A stretch of 64,000 nt of DNA from Natrarchaeobius chitinivorans (GCF_003841505.1 NZ_REGA01000009.1:1-64000); one strand, 5' to 3'. Counted from the stretch's first letter, positions 53,511 through 62,965 are shown. Notes: a model not told the origin generated them from the sequence alone. Numbers and translations: made by a program.

Positions 53511-54830
53511 CTATACCTCGTCCTGTTCCTCGACGGTCTCCTGGAGGACGGTGTCGAGCGAGTCGAGCAGCGGTTCGACGTCCTGGTCCGGTTCGGCCCA
53601 GAAGCCGGTGAGAACCGACCAGAACTCCGACTGGAACGGGTCGCCGACCGTGTCGTCGAGGTCGGGTACGAGTTCTACCTCGTCGGCCATCTCCGAGAGT
53701 TCGAGCATGATCTCGACGTCGTAGGCGTCTTCCGGGACGTCGAGGTTCGAGGCGATGAAGCCGCCGCGTTCGGCCCAGACTTCCTGGCCGTCGGCCGACA
53801 CCATCTCCTCGACGGCCGCCTGGGCCGCTTCGACGTCGTCACCGTACTCCGGAACCGTAAACCAGTTTTCGGCGGCGACCATCGCGTCCGTACCGGGGAG
53901 CATGAAGACGTCGAGGTCTTCCGGATCTTCGATCGCACCGAACGTCGGCGTCCACGACCCCATGAAGTAAAGCGGGATCTCGTTCTCCCAGAAGAACTCG
54001 TACTGGATCCCGAAGTCTCGGACTTCGCTGAAGTAGCCGTCGGTCAGGAGGTCTTGAATCTCCTCGAAGGCAGTAACGACGCGATCGTCCGTAAACTCGG
54101 CTTCGCCGTCGATGAGATCGAGCTGGAGTTGGTCACCGTCTTCTTGCCGGAGGATGAACGCTTCGGTGACGTCGCTCAGGGGCCAGCCGTCGCCGTTTCC
54201 GGATGCGAGCGGTGCCTCGACGCCCTCGATTCCGTCGATCTCCTCGAGCAGGTCGAGAAACTGGTCGTAATCGTCCGGCTCCTCGAGGCCGTGCTCGTCG
54301 AAAAACGACTGCCGGTACCAGAACCCGGGTTTCAGGTCCATCTTGAACGGGGCCGCGTAGGCCTCGTCGTCGACGCTCACCAGGTCCGGATCCGGCGCGA
54401 AGTTTTCCGGGTCCCAGGTGTCGGTCAGTGGCGCAAGATGGCCGGACTCGGCGTCGGACTGGACTCGAGCCGGCGACGGTATCACGACGATGTCGGCGGT
54501 GGCGACGCCCGCCTCGTAATCGATCAGGGTCCCGGTCAGGATCGCCTCCGTATCCCGGGGCTCGTACGTGATCTCGAGGTCAGTCTCCGCCTCGACGTGG
54601 TCGACGACTGCGAGGAAGTCCTCCTCTTCGTCTTCGGTCCAGACGCCTGTGACGGTGACGGATCCCTCCTGTGTCGCTTCGGTGTCACCGCCTGTCTCTC
54701 CCTCCGTATCGTCGTCGGTCTCCTCGAGGCCGTCTCCTTCCTCGCCGAGACAGCCAGCGATGCCGACCGCGCCGGCTCCGATGCCCCCGAGAACGGTCCG
54801 TCGGTCGATTGGTGTGTCGCTCTCTCGCAT
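53511..54830 (-). CDS. ABC transporter substrate-binding lipoprotein (carbohydrate)
   Basis: 439 residues from ATG 54830. Tat signal PIDRRTVLGGIGAGAVGIAG and lipobox cysteine (CLGEEGDG), an acidic linker, then an SBP_bac_1 fold: AILTGTLIDYEAGVATADIV, FKMDLKPGFWYRQSFFDEHG, LPGTDAMVAAENWFTVPEYG. Such proteins deliver sugars or oligosaccharides to CUT1 permeases. It is convergent with the permease genes rather than first in the operon, an unusual arrangement. Upstream 54831-55118 is a divergent promoter region toward the AI-2E permease with no other signal seen. Confidence 0.9.
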   Translation of the reverse strand: MRESDTPIDRRTVLGGIGAGAVGIAGCLGEEGDGLEETDDDTEGETGGDTEATQEGSVTVTGVWTEDEEEDFLAVVDHVEAETDLEITYEPRDTEAILTGTLIDYEAGVATADIVVIPSPARVQSDAESGHLAPLTDTWDPENFAPDPDLVSVDDEAYAAPFKMDLKPGFWYRQSFFDEHGLEEPDDYDQFLDLLEEIDGIEGVEAPLASGNGDGWPLSDVTEAFILRQEDGDQLQLDLIDGEAEFTDDRVVTAFEEIQDLLTDGYFSEVRDFGIQYEFFWENEIPLYFMGSWTPTFGAIEDPEDLDVFMLPGTDAMVAAENWFTVPEYGDDVEAAQAAVEEMVSADGQEVWAERGGFIASNLDVPEDAYDVEIMLELSEMADEVELVPDLDDTVGDPFQSEFWSVLTGFWAEPDQDVEPLLDSLDTVLQETVEEQDEV

Positions 54831-55118
54831 GGGTGTTTCCGACGGCAATCTGGGACTTAATGCTTTCATCGAGGCCGCTGTAATTAGTCTGGAGGCGACT
54901 TACCGTGGTTTCGAACTGTTTTTCGGAAACGAACGACGATCAGTCTCGATCTCGATTCAGCCGATCTGTCGTACCGGTTTTTCGGTGGCTCCGGCCGATC
55001 ACAGTCACGCCGTAACAGACGACGATCGTCGCACGAGTACCGATCTCTGGACTCGAGTCACAGGCACGACCCAACCGCATGATTTATCTGAAACCACTAA
55101 CGATGTCAGCCCGCCAAA

Positions 55119-56246
55119 ATGAACGAGAAACGAGCGGTAGTCACCCTGTTCGGGGTCGGTGTCGCCGCCGTGACGGCGTACATCGCCTACCGGTTCATCG
55201 CGGCGCTCACCGTTGCTGTCTTCCTCTATTACTCGACGCGTCGCTTCTACAAGTACCTCGAGCTCAAACGGGTTCACGTTCCGGACCAGGTCCGTGCCGC
55301 CCTCGTCATCTCGTTTCTCGCCGTGCCGTTGCTCGCACTCGGCAGTTATACCGCCGCCTTACTCGTCGTCGAGGTCCGCAACTTCGTCGCGACGTATCCG
55401 GTTGCCGAGATGCTCCCCGAAGACGCGAGCTGGGTCCAGGGACTCGAAAACCCGCCAGAACTGACGATTCAGGGTCTCGCCGGTGCCTACCAGTCCGGAA
55501 CGTTTGATCCGTTCATCGACTTCGCGGTCGAACACGCCGGGATGTTGACGAGCGTGGTTTCGAGCCTTCTGTTGAACCTTCTGATCGTCGTCGTCGTCAC
55601 GTACTATCTCCTCATCGACGGATCGAAGTTCCACGAGTGGTTGCTCCGATTCGACGACGACGCCATCGTCCGCGAATACCTCGAGGCCGCCGACAGGGAA
55701 CTCGAGGCGGTGTTGTTCGGTAACCTGTTGAACGTGATCCTCATCTCCCTGATCGCCATCGTCACGTTCATGGGCTACAACGCACTCGTCCCGTCGGCTG
55801 CCGAAATCCCCTATCCGGCACTGGCCGGTGCGCTCACCGGAGTCGCGAGCCTGATCCCGGTCGTCGGAATGAAGATCGTCTACGCCCCCGTCGCCGTCGC
55901 GGCGGCCGTCCCACTCGTCCTCGACGGAAACTCGGCGATGATCGTCTATCTCGTCGGCTTTCTGGCGCTTGCGGTCGTCGTCGTCGACACGATCCCCGAC
56001 CTCGTCCTCCGACCATATCTCAGCGGCGAACGGACCCATGTTGGCCTCCTGATGCTCGCGTACATCTTCGGTCCGATCGTCTTCGGCTTCTACGGACTCT
56101 TTCTCGCCCCGATCATCCTCGTCCTCGGCCTGACGTTCGCCGACACGGCTCTCCCGCGTCTCCTCGGTGCCGATCCCGACCGCGACCGGAACCCCGATCC
56201 CAGTCCAGAATCCGACCCGCCGGACCAGGTGACGGTCAACCGCTGA
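55119..56246 (+). CDS. AI-2E family transporter (YdiK-like permease)
   Basis: 375 residues with about eight helices. The family landmarks are the middle stretch LLLNLLIVVVVTYYLLIDGS, the PYPALAGALTGVASLIPVVG motif and the final LLMLAYIFGPIVFGFYGLFL. AI-2E family proteins are a mixed group of exporters, some acting as Na+/H+ antiporters, so AI-2 itself is not implied. The C-terminal tail is acidic (DPDRDRNPDPSPESDPPD). It starts 34 bp after a TTATCTGAAA region. Confidence 0.88.
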   Translation: MNEKRAVVTLFGVGVAAVTAYIAYRFIAALTVAVFLYYSTRRFYKYLELKRVHVPDQVRAALVISFLAVPLLALGSYTAALLVVEVRNFVATYPVAEMLPEDASWVQGLENPPELTIQGLAGAYQSGTFDPFIDFAVEHAGMLTSVVSSLLLNLLIVVVVTYYLLIDGSKFHEWLLRFDDDAIVREYLEAADRELEAVLFGNLLNVILISLIAIVTFMGYNALVPSAAEIPYPALAGALTGVASLIPVVGMKIVYAPVAVAAAVPLVLDGNSAMIVYLVGFLALAVVVVDTIPDLVLRPYLSGERTHVGLLMLAYIFGPIVFGFYGLFLAPIILVLGLTFADTALPRLLGADPDRDRNPDPSPESDPPDQVTVNR

Positions 56247-56282
56247 TCGCTCTCCCAGCGTCCACAGCTCCGACTCGAGTGG

Positions 56283-56585
56283 TCATCCATCACTCGCGAG
56301 ACGAACGCGAATTCGCCCCGTATCCTCGACCAGTACGTGATAGTCCTCGAGTCGTAACTCGACACTCACGTCGCCGGTACCGTTCGTGACCATCGTGTCG
56401 AGCGCTTCCGGATCGACGTGATCGTGGAGAGTGAAGCCGAGATCGTCCGGCGCGTCGACCGGGTCGACGTTCTCGACTGCACATATCGCTTTGATAATCG
56501 CGATGCTAGCTGGTGTTACGTCGTCGTACGTCTGGTCGATCACATACGGCGAATCACCGCCGTTTTGATGAATTTTCGGGGGCAT
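56283..56585 (-). CDS. HalOD1-domain protein
   Basis: 100 residues from ATG 56585. The HalOD1 output-type domain spans most of it: ASIAIIKAICAVENVDPVDA, LGFTLHDHVDPEALDTMV and VRLASDG at the end, with the conserved LHDHVDPEALD core. HalOD1 proteins are small haloarchaeal signalling-output domains of unknown mechanism. The longer frame to 56804 is rejected. Convergent with the AI-2E gene. Confidence 0.85.
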   Translation of the reverse strand: MPPKIHQNGGDSPYVIDQTYDDVTPASIAIIKAICAVENVDPVDAPDDLGFTLHDHVDPEALDTMVTNGTGDVSVELRLEDYHVLVEDTGRIRVRLASDG

Positions 56586-56986
56586 CTCACTGGGACGTGC
56601 TACCGTGCTGGCGTATTTGGATCTGTGCCCCGGATGATTTGGTGACGGGTTCGATCGCCACTGCAACCGATCGATCGCTGCGTCGCGAGCGGACTCGAGC
56701 GGTTCCGAGCCGATAGCTGTGACAGCTTTCCCCGAAGCCGACTTTCCCCGGCGGTACTGGCGCTTCGATCGGATTCTTCCGTATCCCGCCTCGAGTGTGA
56801 CCACGAATTCGAGACGGCCGATCGGGATAGTGTCCGGCCAGCGACGGCTCCCGGCGCACCCACCGACCGCTCGATGTCGTCTCCGTGATCGATACCGTCG
56901 GATCGGTCTCGAGTGTACCGTCTCGGAAGGGGCATTGGCGTGAGAATCGAACTCGAGTGGACGACTTGCTTCTTCGTCGCGAAAAA
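56586..56986. other. 400-bp gap before tRNA-His
   Basis: No gene found. 56982-56986 is the T-run terminator of the tRNA. GAGAATCGAACTCGAG at 56943-56958 faintly resembles a T-arm, but no tRNA can be folded. Confidence 0.5.
56982..56986 (-). terminator. T-run terminator behind tRNA-His
   Basis: Five T on the minus strand directly after base 56987, the 3' end of the tRNA. Archaeal RNA polymerase terminates at such runs. Confidence 0.6.
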
Positions 56987-57059
56987 GTCCGGGTGCGAGA
57001 ATCGAACCCGCGTCTCAGCCTCCACAAGGCTGAAGGATAACCACTACCCCAACCCGGAC
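56987..57059 (-). tRNA. tRNA-His (anticodon GTG)
   Basis: Minus strand, 73 bases. The acceptor stem TCCGGGT pairs with ACCCGGA; G-1 at 57059 pairs with C73 at 56987, the mark of tRNA-His. The anticodon stem CAGCC/GGCTG encloses loop TTGTGGA, anticodon GTG. T-arm GGGTTCGATTC is standard. CCA is not encoded. No intron. Confidence 0.95.
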
Positions 57060-57224
57060 ACGCTTGCACGCTTACGTACGACCGGTCGTCCTGAAATACG
57101 TTACGACTCGAGCGGGCCGCATGCGAGCGCCTGACGCGATTTTCGCCCTCGAGTACACCGTTGGATCGCCCCGAACTCGCGACCGGGACGTTTTTCGCCG
57201 GCCAGGTCGTACGACCGCCAACGC

Positions 57225-57680
57225 GTGGCCATCACGGACAAAATCTACGTCAAGAACCACCGCCAGCTCGCCTCCCAGCTCGAGACCAACATTCCGAAGG
57301 GAGCGTTCAAAGGAGCGACGCTGGACGTGCTCTTCCAGGGCGAGGGCCTCGAGAAACTCGACGACGCCACCCAGGAACGCGTCCTCGATTTCGCGGGCGA
57401 CTTCCTCGATTGTGATTGCGAGAACAACCCCTACTGTGGCTGTCCGGAACGAAAGTTCATGCGCTACCTGCTCGAGTTGCGCGCACAGGGACTCGGTCCT
57501 GACGCCATCGTCGACGTGATGACCGACGACTATCTGGTGTATGCCTACCCCGGAGACGTCCTCTCGTTTCTCGACGACGGCGTGCGGACGCTCGAGGCCG
57601 CGGAGGGGCTGGCTCGCGTCGACGGCGAATCGGAGAAATCCGACGAGATCCGACGGGAGAAACAGAACCTCGCGAGATAG
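57225..57680 (+). CDS. Haloarchaeal DUF5814-type cysteine-containing protein
   Basis: 151 residues from GTG 57225 (MAITDKIYVKNHRQLASQLE). The centre carries a tight cysteine cluster, DCDCENNPYCGCPERKF, with four cysteines that could bind zinc or an Fe-S cluster, then GLGPDAIVDVMTDDYLVYAY. I take it as the DUF5814 family of haloarchaea by recall; the function is unknown. It stands alone downstream of tRNA-His on the opposite strand. Confidence 0.7.
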   Translation: MAITDKIYVKNHRQLASQLETNIPKGAFKGATLDVLFQGEGLEKLDDATQERVLDFAGDFLDCDCENNPYCGCPERKFMRYLLELRAQGLGPDAIVDVMTDDYLVYAYPGDVLSFLDDGVRTLEAAEGLARVDGESEKSDEIRREKQNLAR

Positions 57681-57734
57681 CGCGCACTCACCCGCCGAAC
57701 CGAAGGGGAAACGGCCGGACGCGCCCGGATTCGA

Positions 57735-58148
57735 TCACCGAAGCTGGTAGGAGTCGTCTTCGCCGTCGAGGTCGTCGAGTAACAGCACCTCGTCTTCCTC
57801 GCCCTCGAGTCTGTCCTGGAGGTCGTTGACGTACGCCTTGTACTCGTCGAGTTGCTCCCGGAGGTGGTCCGCCTCGAGTTCCAGCCGCTCGTGCTCGCGG
57901 ATGAAACTCTTCGGAACCTGGACGGTCGGCGGGAACGAGAGGTCCTCGTCGTCGCCCGCCGACGCCGTCCTCGCCTCGAGTTCGCGCTCGGGGACGACCT
58001 GCACCTGGCCGTCGTGGTCGACGAGCTGGTCGACGTAGTCCCGGAAGACCGCCGAAAGGGAGATGTCCCGCTCCTCGGCGATGTCCTGAAGCGCCTCGAA
58101 GGCGTCCTCGTTCACTCGAAACGAGATCGTCTTGTTCTTGTTGCCCAT
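57735..58148 (-). CDS. Ribbon-helix-helix (CopG/Arc-like) DNA-binding protein with coiled coil
   Basis: 137 residues from ATG 58148 (MGNKNKTISFRVNEDAFEAL). The RHH fold is strand TISFRV, helix EDAFEALQDIAEERD, turn, helix SLSAVFRDYVDQL. A long coiled coil (HERLELEADHLREQLDEYKA) and an acidic tail DEVLLLDDLDGEDD follow. Probably a dimeric transcription regulator. The longer start at 58175 is disfavoured. The target is unknown. Confidence 0.8.
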   Translation of the reverse strand: MGNKNKTISFRVNEDAFEALQDIAEERDISLSAVFRDYVDQLVDHDGQVQVVPERELEARTASAGDDEDLSFPPTVQVPKSFIREHERLELEADHLREQLDEYKAYVNDLQDRLEGEEDEVLLLDDLDGEDDSYQLR

Positions 58149-58279
58149 TCGCCCACTAGTGACCCCTCCGTTCACTTAACAGTTCGTCAGACGATCGTCT
58201 TCGATTCGGTCACGAAACGACTGGGCGAATCTCTCACCGGGGGCGGACGATCTAACACGCTCGAGGACCAATCACACCC

Positions 58280-59344
58280 ATGGTCGCCGATACGCCCGGC
58301 ATTCATCACGTTACCGGCATCGTCGGAGATGCCCAGGAGGCCGTCGACTTCTACGCAGGGGTGTTGGGGCTTCGACCCGTGATCCGGACCGTCAACTTCG
58401 AGGATATTCTCCAGCATCACCTCTACTTCGGCGACGCGAGAGGAACGCCGGGAACGGTCTTTACGTGTTTTCCCGACCCCTATGCCGACACCGGCCGAGT
58501 CGGCAAACCGCAGGTCGATGCCGTTGCCTTCCGAGTCCCCGACGGCTCACTCCCCTACTGGCGTGACCGTCTCGAGGCCGATGGGATCGACGCCGTCGGT
58601 CCGCTCGAGCGATTCGCCGACCGGTTCCTTCGACTCGTAGACCCGGTCGGGACGCGACTCGAACTCGTTGCTGATTCCGACGCCAGCGACGCCGTCGCCG
58701 AGCCGTGGCCGGGGAGCAACGTTCCAGCGGAGGCCGCAATCCGCGATCTGTACGGCGTCTCGACGGTGTCGCTCAATCCCTACGCCACCGCGAGCACGCT
58801 CGAGACCCTCGGATTCGTGTACGACGAGGAACGTGATGACCGCGTCCGGTATCGCGCGCCGGGCGATCGGGCGATGATCGTTGACGTGCGGACTGCTGTC
58901 GCCGCCGACACGAAAGCCGAACGAGGCGTGTCGTTCGGCCGTGAAGGGCCGGGGACGATCCATCACGTCGCCGTTCGTGTCGAAAGCGAGGAGATGCTGT
59001 ACGAGTGGCGCGACCTGTTCGACGATCGCGGTGGGGACGTCTCGCGGGTCAAAGATCGCCACTTCTTTCACTCGCTGTACGTCCGCGAGCCCGGTGGGAT
59101 CCTCTTCGAACTCGCAACCGAGACCGATGGCGTTGCCGCCGACCCCCCATTGGACGCAAACGTCCTTGATTCGACGAACGGGAGAGAGCGCGTCCACCTG
59201 CCGCTGTCTCTCCCAGACTGGTTCGAGGACGACCGCGAGCTGATCGAGAGCCAGCTCCCCCCGCTGTCGGCCCCGGTCGACAAGCGCGACCAGCAGCCGG
59301 GCGAGACGGGCGGTGCTGATACCGACGACGAGGAAGGCACATGA
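58280..59344 (+). CDS. Ring-cleaving dioxygenase, VOC family (MhqO/glyoxalase-like)
   Basis: 354 residues with two vicinal-oxygen-chelate repeats. First: GIHHVTGIVGDAQEAVDFYA, GLRPVIRTVNFED. Second: GTIHHVAVRVESEEMLYEWR with SLYVREPGGILFELATETDG. Metal ligands are the His near each HHV and Glu in ILFELATE. The pattern matches MhqO-type hydroquinone dioxygenases. The stop overlaps the next ATG by 4 bp (ATGA). Probable role: detoxification of quinones and electrophiles. Confidence 0.85.
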   Translation: MVADTPGIHHVTGIVGDAQEAVDFYAGVLGLRPVIRTVNFEDILQHHLYFGDARGTPGTVFTCFPDPYADTGRVGKPQVDAVAFRVPDGSLPYWRDRLEADGIDAVGPLERFADRFLRLVDPVGTRLELVADSDASDAVAEPWPGSNVPAEAAIRDLYGVSTVSLNPYATASTLETLGFVYDEERDDRVRYRAPGDRAMIVDVRTAVAADTKAERGVSFGREGPGTIHHVAVRVESEEMLYEWRDLFDDRGGDVSRVKDRHFFHSLYVREPGGILFELATETDGVAADPPLDANVLDSTNGRERVHLPLSLPDWFEDDRELIESQLPPLSAPVDKRDQQPGETGGADTDDEEGT

Positions 59345-60018
59345 CGGACTCGAGTTACCCGATGGCTGCCGTTTCGGGACCTCACGGCGGACAGGAGCTG
59401 CGTACCGCAGGTGCACCTTCGATGGCGGCAGATGCCGTCGTCATACTCTGTCACGGCCGCGGCGCGACGGCCCAGGGCGTCTGCAACCTGTTCGAGCCGA
59501 TCTACCGCCACGGCGTTGCCTTCCTCGCCCCGCAGGCCAAACGGAGTCGCTGGTATCCGCGGCCGGCGACGGCACCCCGGGCGGACAACGAGCCCTGGCT
59601 CACCTCGGCACTCGAGTGCGTCGAGGCCGGACTCGAGGCGGCCAACGCGATCGACGTCCCGCCCGAGCGAACGCTCCTCGGTGGCTTCTCGCAGGGGGCG
59701 AGCGTCGTCGCGGAGTTCGTCCGGCGGAATCCGAGACGCTACGGCGGCGTCTTCGTCCTCTCGGGGGTCCTCCCCGGCGTCTCCGCCGACCGCGATCCTC
59801 TCACCGGCTCCGGCTCGCTCGAGGAAACCCCGGTACTCTTCGGTTGTGGGGCGGACGACGCCAGAATCGACACCGCACACGTCTCCGAGATGGCCGACGT
59901 CTTCGCCTCCGCGGGCGGAGACGTCGACGAACGGATCTACCCTGACGTAGGTCACGAGGTCACGGACGACGAGTTCGACGCGATTCGGGCGATGCTCGGT
60001 TCTCTCCCCCGGTCGTGA
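59341..60018 (+). CDS. Phospholipase/carboxylesterase (MhqD-like alpha/beta hydrolase)
   Basis: 225 residues. The nucleophile elbow is LLGGFSQGASVVAEF (S in GFSQG), LCHGRGATAQ near the N-terminus forms the oxyanion region, the acid is in FGCGADDARIDTAH and the His in YPDVGHEVTDDE. This is the predicted carboxylesterase group that neighbours mhqO in bacteria. Overlaps the dioxygenase gene, so both are coexpressed. Confidence 0.85.
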   Translation: MTDSSYPMAAVSGPHGGQELRTAGAPSMAADAVVILCHGRGATAQGVCNLFEPIYRHGVAFLAPQAKRSRWYPRPATAPRADNEPWLTSALECVEAGLEAANAIDVPPERTLLGGFSQGASVVAEFVRRNPRRYGGVFVLSGVLPGVSADRDPLTGSGSLEETPVLFGCGADDARIDTAHVSEMADVFASAGGDVDERIYPDVGHEVTDDEFDAIRAMLGSLPRS

Positions 60019-60048
60019 TACTGTCGGACGGTACGACTTTTCCCGTCA

Positions 60049-60549
60049 TCAGTCCGGACCTAACCCCTTCTCCTCGAGTTCGTCGATCGCTTCGTCGGAT
60101 TTTTCGAGCCCGTCGAGGCCCATCCCGCGGAGAACGTGGTCGGCTTTCGTAAACTGGATCTCCTCGTAGTCGACGATCTGAACGCGATTCCCCCACGGAT
60201 CGCGAAACTCGAGTCCCGGAACGTCGAGCCGGTCGATATCCAGCGTCTCGAGCCGCCGGTCGACGCGGTTCGCGTCGTCGACGACGAGACCGAAGTGGCG
60301 CGCGTCGTCGACTTCGTCCGTGGCTCCGTCGGTCTCGGCGAGTGCGATGAACTGGTCGCCCATATCGACGAACGCTTTCGTCTCGGAGCGCCCGCGCAAC
60401 TCGACGGTGAAGATGGACTCGTAGAACTCGAGTGCCGCGTCGACGTCGCCGACCTCGAGTGCGACGTGGTTGATACCGACGAGTCGCGGTTGGTTCTCGG
60501 GCTCGTCGGTGTCCCGGTCGTGATCGTGATCGGCCGACCGTTCGGTCAT
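60049..60549 (-). CDS. VOC superfamily (glyoxalase-like) protein
   Basis: 166 residues. A single VOC module: VGINHVALEVGDVDAALEFY, ESIFTVELRGRSETKAFVDM, FGLVVDDANRVDRRLETLDI and EFRDPWGNRVQIVDYEEIQF. The metal ligand positions His (NHVALEV), His (ARHFGL) and Glu (YEE) are plausible. The reaction is unknown. The N-terminus is acidic and flexible; ATG 60549 is chosen. Confidence 0.82.
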   Translation of the reverse strand: MTERSADHDHDRDTDEPENQPRLVGINHVALEVGDVDAALEFYESIFTVELRGRSETKAFVDMGDQFIALAETDGATDEVDDARHFGLVVDDANRVDRRLETLDIDRLDVPGLEFRDPWGNRVQIVDYEEIQFTKADHVLRGMGLDGLEKSDEAIDELEEKGLGPD

Positions 60550-60681
60550 ACGAACGCTGTCGGTATCGACGCCAAAAAGACTCGTGCCGGCCGGCCCGTG
60601 GCGGTCGGCCGGCGACGGTCCACCCGCCGAACGAACGCGGTAGTGTGTCGTGGTGGTTTCGAGTTCGATTCGGTCGGCGAC

Positions 60682-61317
60682 TTAGGCGGTCGGTTCGGGG
60701 TTCTCCGCACCCTCGAGCGACTCGAGGGCCTGGATCACGTCGTTGCGGTAGTTGACGACCGGCGAGTCGTACCGTTCGCGAGCCATCTGGGCGTACTCGT
60801 TGGTCGGAGCGGTCGACCCGCTTTCGGGGGCCTCTTGTTCGGCTTCCCACTCCTCGAACGCTTCGATGCGCTCGAGGGTGCGTTCGGCGGTCTCGACGAC
60901 CCAGCGGTCCCGCGTCGCGTCGTCGACGACCGAGATGGATTCGGGTCGAAGCGAGACGTTGACGGTGCCGTCGTCGGTCTCGTAGGTTCTGGGTTTGCCG
61001 ACGACGGCCACGTACGCCGGCGGCTCCGTATCCCGCAGGACGGAGGCCGCTTCGGGCTGGTACTGGCCGGCGTAGACGAAGAACGTCCCGGTCGGATCGA
61101 CGACGCGGCCGCGCCAGTACTCGCTTTCCTCGCCGACGTCCTCGGTTTCGGTGAGGGTGCCGGCGACGAACACGCGGTTGGCGCGGTCGCCGGTCGGGAG
61201 CAACGCGTAGTTCGGTGCGCGCTCGTCGTCTGACTCTTTGAATGCGTACGTCGAATCGTTGAATTCGGAGGCGAAGACGCGGCGAGCGACTTCGCGGGTG
61301 AGTTCTGCCTGGCTCAT
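60682..61317 (-). CDS. rpap3: RPA-associated protein RPAP3
   Basis: 211 residues of the COG3390-type haloarchaeal RPA partner. ELTREVARRVFASEFNDSTY opens it and an OB-like fold (NRVFVAGTLTETEDVGEESE, VVDPTGTFFVYAGQYQPE) follows; FEEWEAEQEAPESGS is the acidic linker. It follows rpa3 after a 1-bp gap and is presumably cotranslated. Family identity rests on the position next to rpa3 and on overall shape. Confidence 0.82.
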   Translation of the reverse strand: MSQAELTREVARRVFASEFNDSTYAFKESDDERAPNYALLPTGDRANRVFVAGTLTETEDVGEESEYWRGRVVDPTGTFFVYAGQYQPEAASVLRDTEPPAYVAVVGKPRTYETDDGTVNVSLRPESISVVDDATRDRWVVETAERTLERIEAFEEWEAEQEAPESGSTAPTNEYAQMARERYDSPVVNYRNDVIQALESLEGAENPEPTA

Positions 61318-61318
61318 G

Positions 61319-62248
61319 TCACATCGACCTCGCTTTGATCAGCAACTGTTCTGCATCCACCGGCCCGTCGAGTTCGGTGACGTCGTCGGCCAGCACGTAT
61401 CGGCCGAACGTCGGCCCCTCGATGCGGTAGTAAGTGCCGACGATGTCGTCGGCGATTTCGTCCGCGACGATCGTCGTATCGAGCGCGTCCATCGCCATCT
61501 CCTTTGCCTCCTCGAGGGAAAGCCCCGTGAGGTCCTCGGTGGCTTCCTTGTCGAAGATGACTTCGTGGGCGTCGATACCGTCGTCGACGACGGCTTTGAT
61601 CCGGAGGTCGAACTCGCCTTCGACCTCGCCGTGTTCGTTACACCGGCCGTTCTGGAGGACGCGCGTGCAGTCCTCTTTCGGACAGCGTTTGATGAGGCCG
61701 CTGCCGCTTTGCATGTCGACGAGCGCGCCTTCGATCTCGCTGGTGTCGTCGCCGACTTCGATGTCCTCCTCGAGTTCCTCGATCACCGTCGTCGAGTTGA
61801 GTTTGACCGAGTACCGGCCCTGGTACTCGTCGGTGACGACGTTTCGAAGGTCGTAGACGCCGCCTTCCTCGAGCGCGGGCAGGTCGGATTTCGCCCACTT
61901 GGTGAACTTGATCGTCCCCGTCGGATCCCCCAGCAGGCCGACCTGGGCGACCGAGTCGCTGCGTGGGTCCCAGAGTTCGATGACCTTCGCCGTGAGGTCG
62001 ACCCACTGCTCCGGTTCGTCGACGTCCTCGACGTTGACGTGTTCGCTCGAGCCGCTGGAGATGTCCTCGCGCTCGAGGCCCGCCTCCTCTAAGTAGTGGT
62101 TGGTGACGCTCCGGCGTGCCTCGTCGATGGGTACCTTGTACTCGTCGACGAGGGTGTGCAGGCGCTCCTCGACGTCGTCGACGCTGACGTCGATGTGGTC
62201 TGAAAACTGCTCGTGTATGTCGTCCGCGTGCTGTCGTACGTCGCTCAT
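61319..62248 (-). CDS. rpa3: Single-stranded DNA-binding protein RPA3
   Basis: 309 residues. An OB-fold (VGLLGDPTGTIKFTKWAKSD, YQGRYSVKLNSTTVIEELEE) is followed by a zinc finger with CPKEDC and RCNEH ligands near residues 185-200 and a C-terminal winged region (DIVGTYYRIEGPTFGRYVLA). Start ATG 62248 (MSDVRQHADD). It acts with RPAP3 in protecting ssDNA in replication and repair. Head of the two-gene operon. Confidence 0.9.
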   Translation of the reverse strand: MSDVRQHADDIHEQFSDHIDVSVDDVEERLHTLVDEYKVPIDEARRSVTNHYLEEAGLEREDISSGSSEHVNVEDVDEPEQWVDLTAKVIELWDPRSDSVAQVGLLGDPTGTIKFTKWAKSDLPALEEGGVYDLRNVVTDEYQGRYSVKLNSTTVIEELEEDIEVGDDTSEIEGALVDMQSGSGLIKRCPKEDCTRVLQNGRCNEHGEVEGEFDLRIKAVVDDGIDAHEVIFDKEATEDLTGLSLEEAKEMAMDALDTTIVADEIADDIVGTYYRIEGPTFGRYVLADDVTELDGPVDAEQLLIKARSM

Positions 62249-62374
62249 TGTGCCACGCCTCCTCTTGCGTTTCACTGGGAGGCATACCGACGTTCGCTCC
62301 CAATACTATTTAAACTGCCGCCACCGGAGTGAAAGTGATCGGACGCCGTTTCGCGGTGCGATCGTGGCCTGTCG

Positions 62375-62965
62375 TCACTCCTCGCCGTAATCGGACAACG
62401 CCCCCTCGGTCACGTCCGCACGGTGGCTCGTCGCCAGACCGGCGAGATGAGGCGTTTCGGGAACGATCAGTTTCTCGCAGGCGGTCTGACACGCGCCCGT
62501 ACTCCCCGGGATGCAAAACACCGGCGTGTCGACGGCGATTCCCGCCGTCGCGCGCGAGGCGATCGCTCGAGTCCCGATCTCCTCCCACGAGAGCGCGCGG
62601 AAGCGTTCGCCGAAGCCGGGCAGGTCGCGCTCGAACAGCGACGAGGTGGCCTCGGGGGAGACGTCGTCGGCCGTGACGCCGGTTCCGCCGGTCGTGACGA
62701 CGACGTCGACGTCTCGGCGTGCGACCAGTCCGCGGACCGCAGTCCGGATCGCCGAGTAGTCGTCCTGGACGAGCAGACGCTCTTGTACTTCGTGGCCCTC
62801 GGCCTCGAAACACTCCTGGATGACGTCGCCGCCCGGATCATCGGGATCCGCTTCGGCCGCCTGTGCGCGCGAACTCGAGACGGTCACGATACCGACGTAC
62901 AGCGGGTCGATGATGTCGTGGCCGTGGTCGTCAGTGCTCCGTCTGTCTTCTCTGTTGCTCGTCAT
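62375..62965 (-). CDS. moaB: MoaB/Mog family molybdopterin biosynthesis protein
   Basis: 196 residues. Signatures VGIVTVSSSRAQ, VVTTGGTGVTADDVSPEAT (molybdopterin-binding motif) and the SRATAGIAVDTPVFCIPGST segment. It likely adenylylates molybdopterin before metal insertion. The N-terminus has about 20 extra hydrophilic residues before the usual start. ATG 62965. Confidence 0.9.
   Translation of the reverse strand: MTSNREDRRSTDDHGHDIIDPLYVGIVTVSSSRAQAAEADPDDPGGDVIQECFEAEGHEVQERLLVQDDYSAIRTAVRGLVARRDVDVVVTTGGTGVTADDVSPEATSSLFERDLPGFGERFRALSWEEIGTRAIASRATAGIAVDTPVFCIPGSTGACQTACEKLIVPETPHLAGLATSHRADVTEGALSDYGEE

Noticed and set aside
56943-56958. Possible second, partial tRNA near tRNA-His
   Set aside because: Only a weak T-arm resemblance; no acceptor or anticodon arm can be paired.
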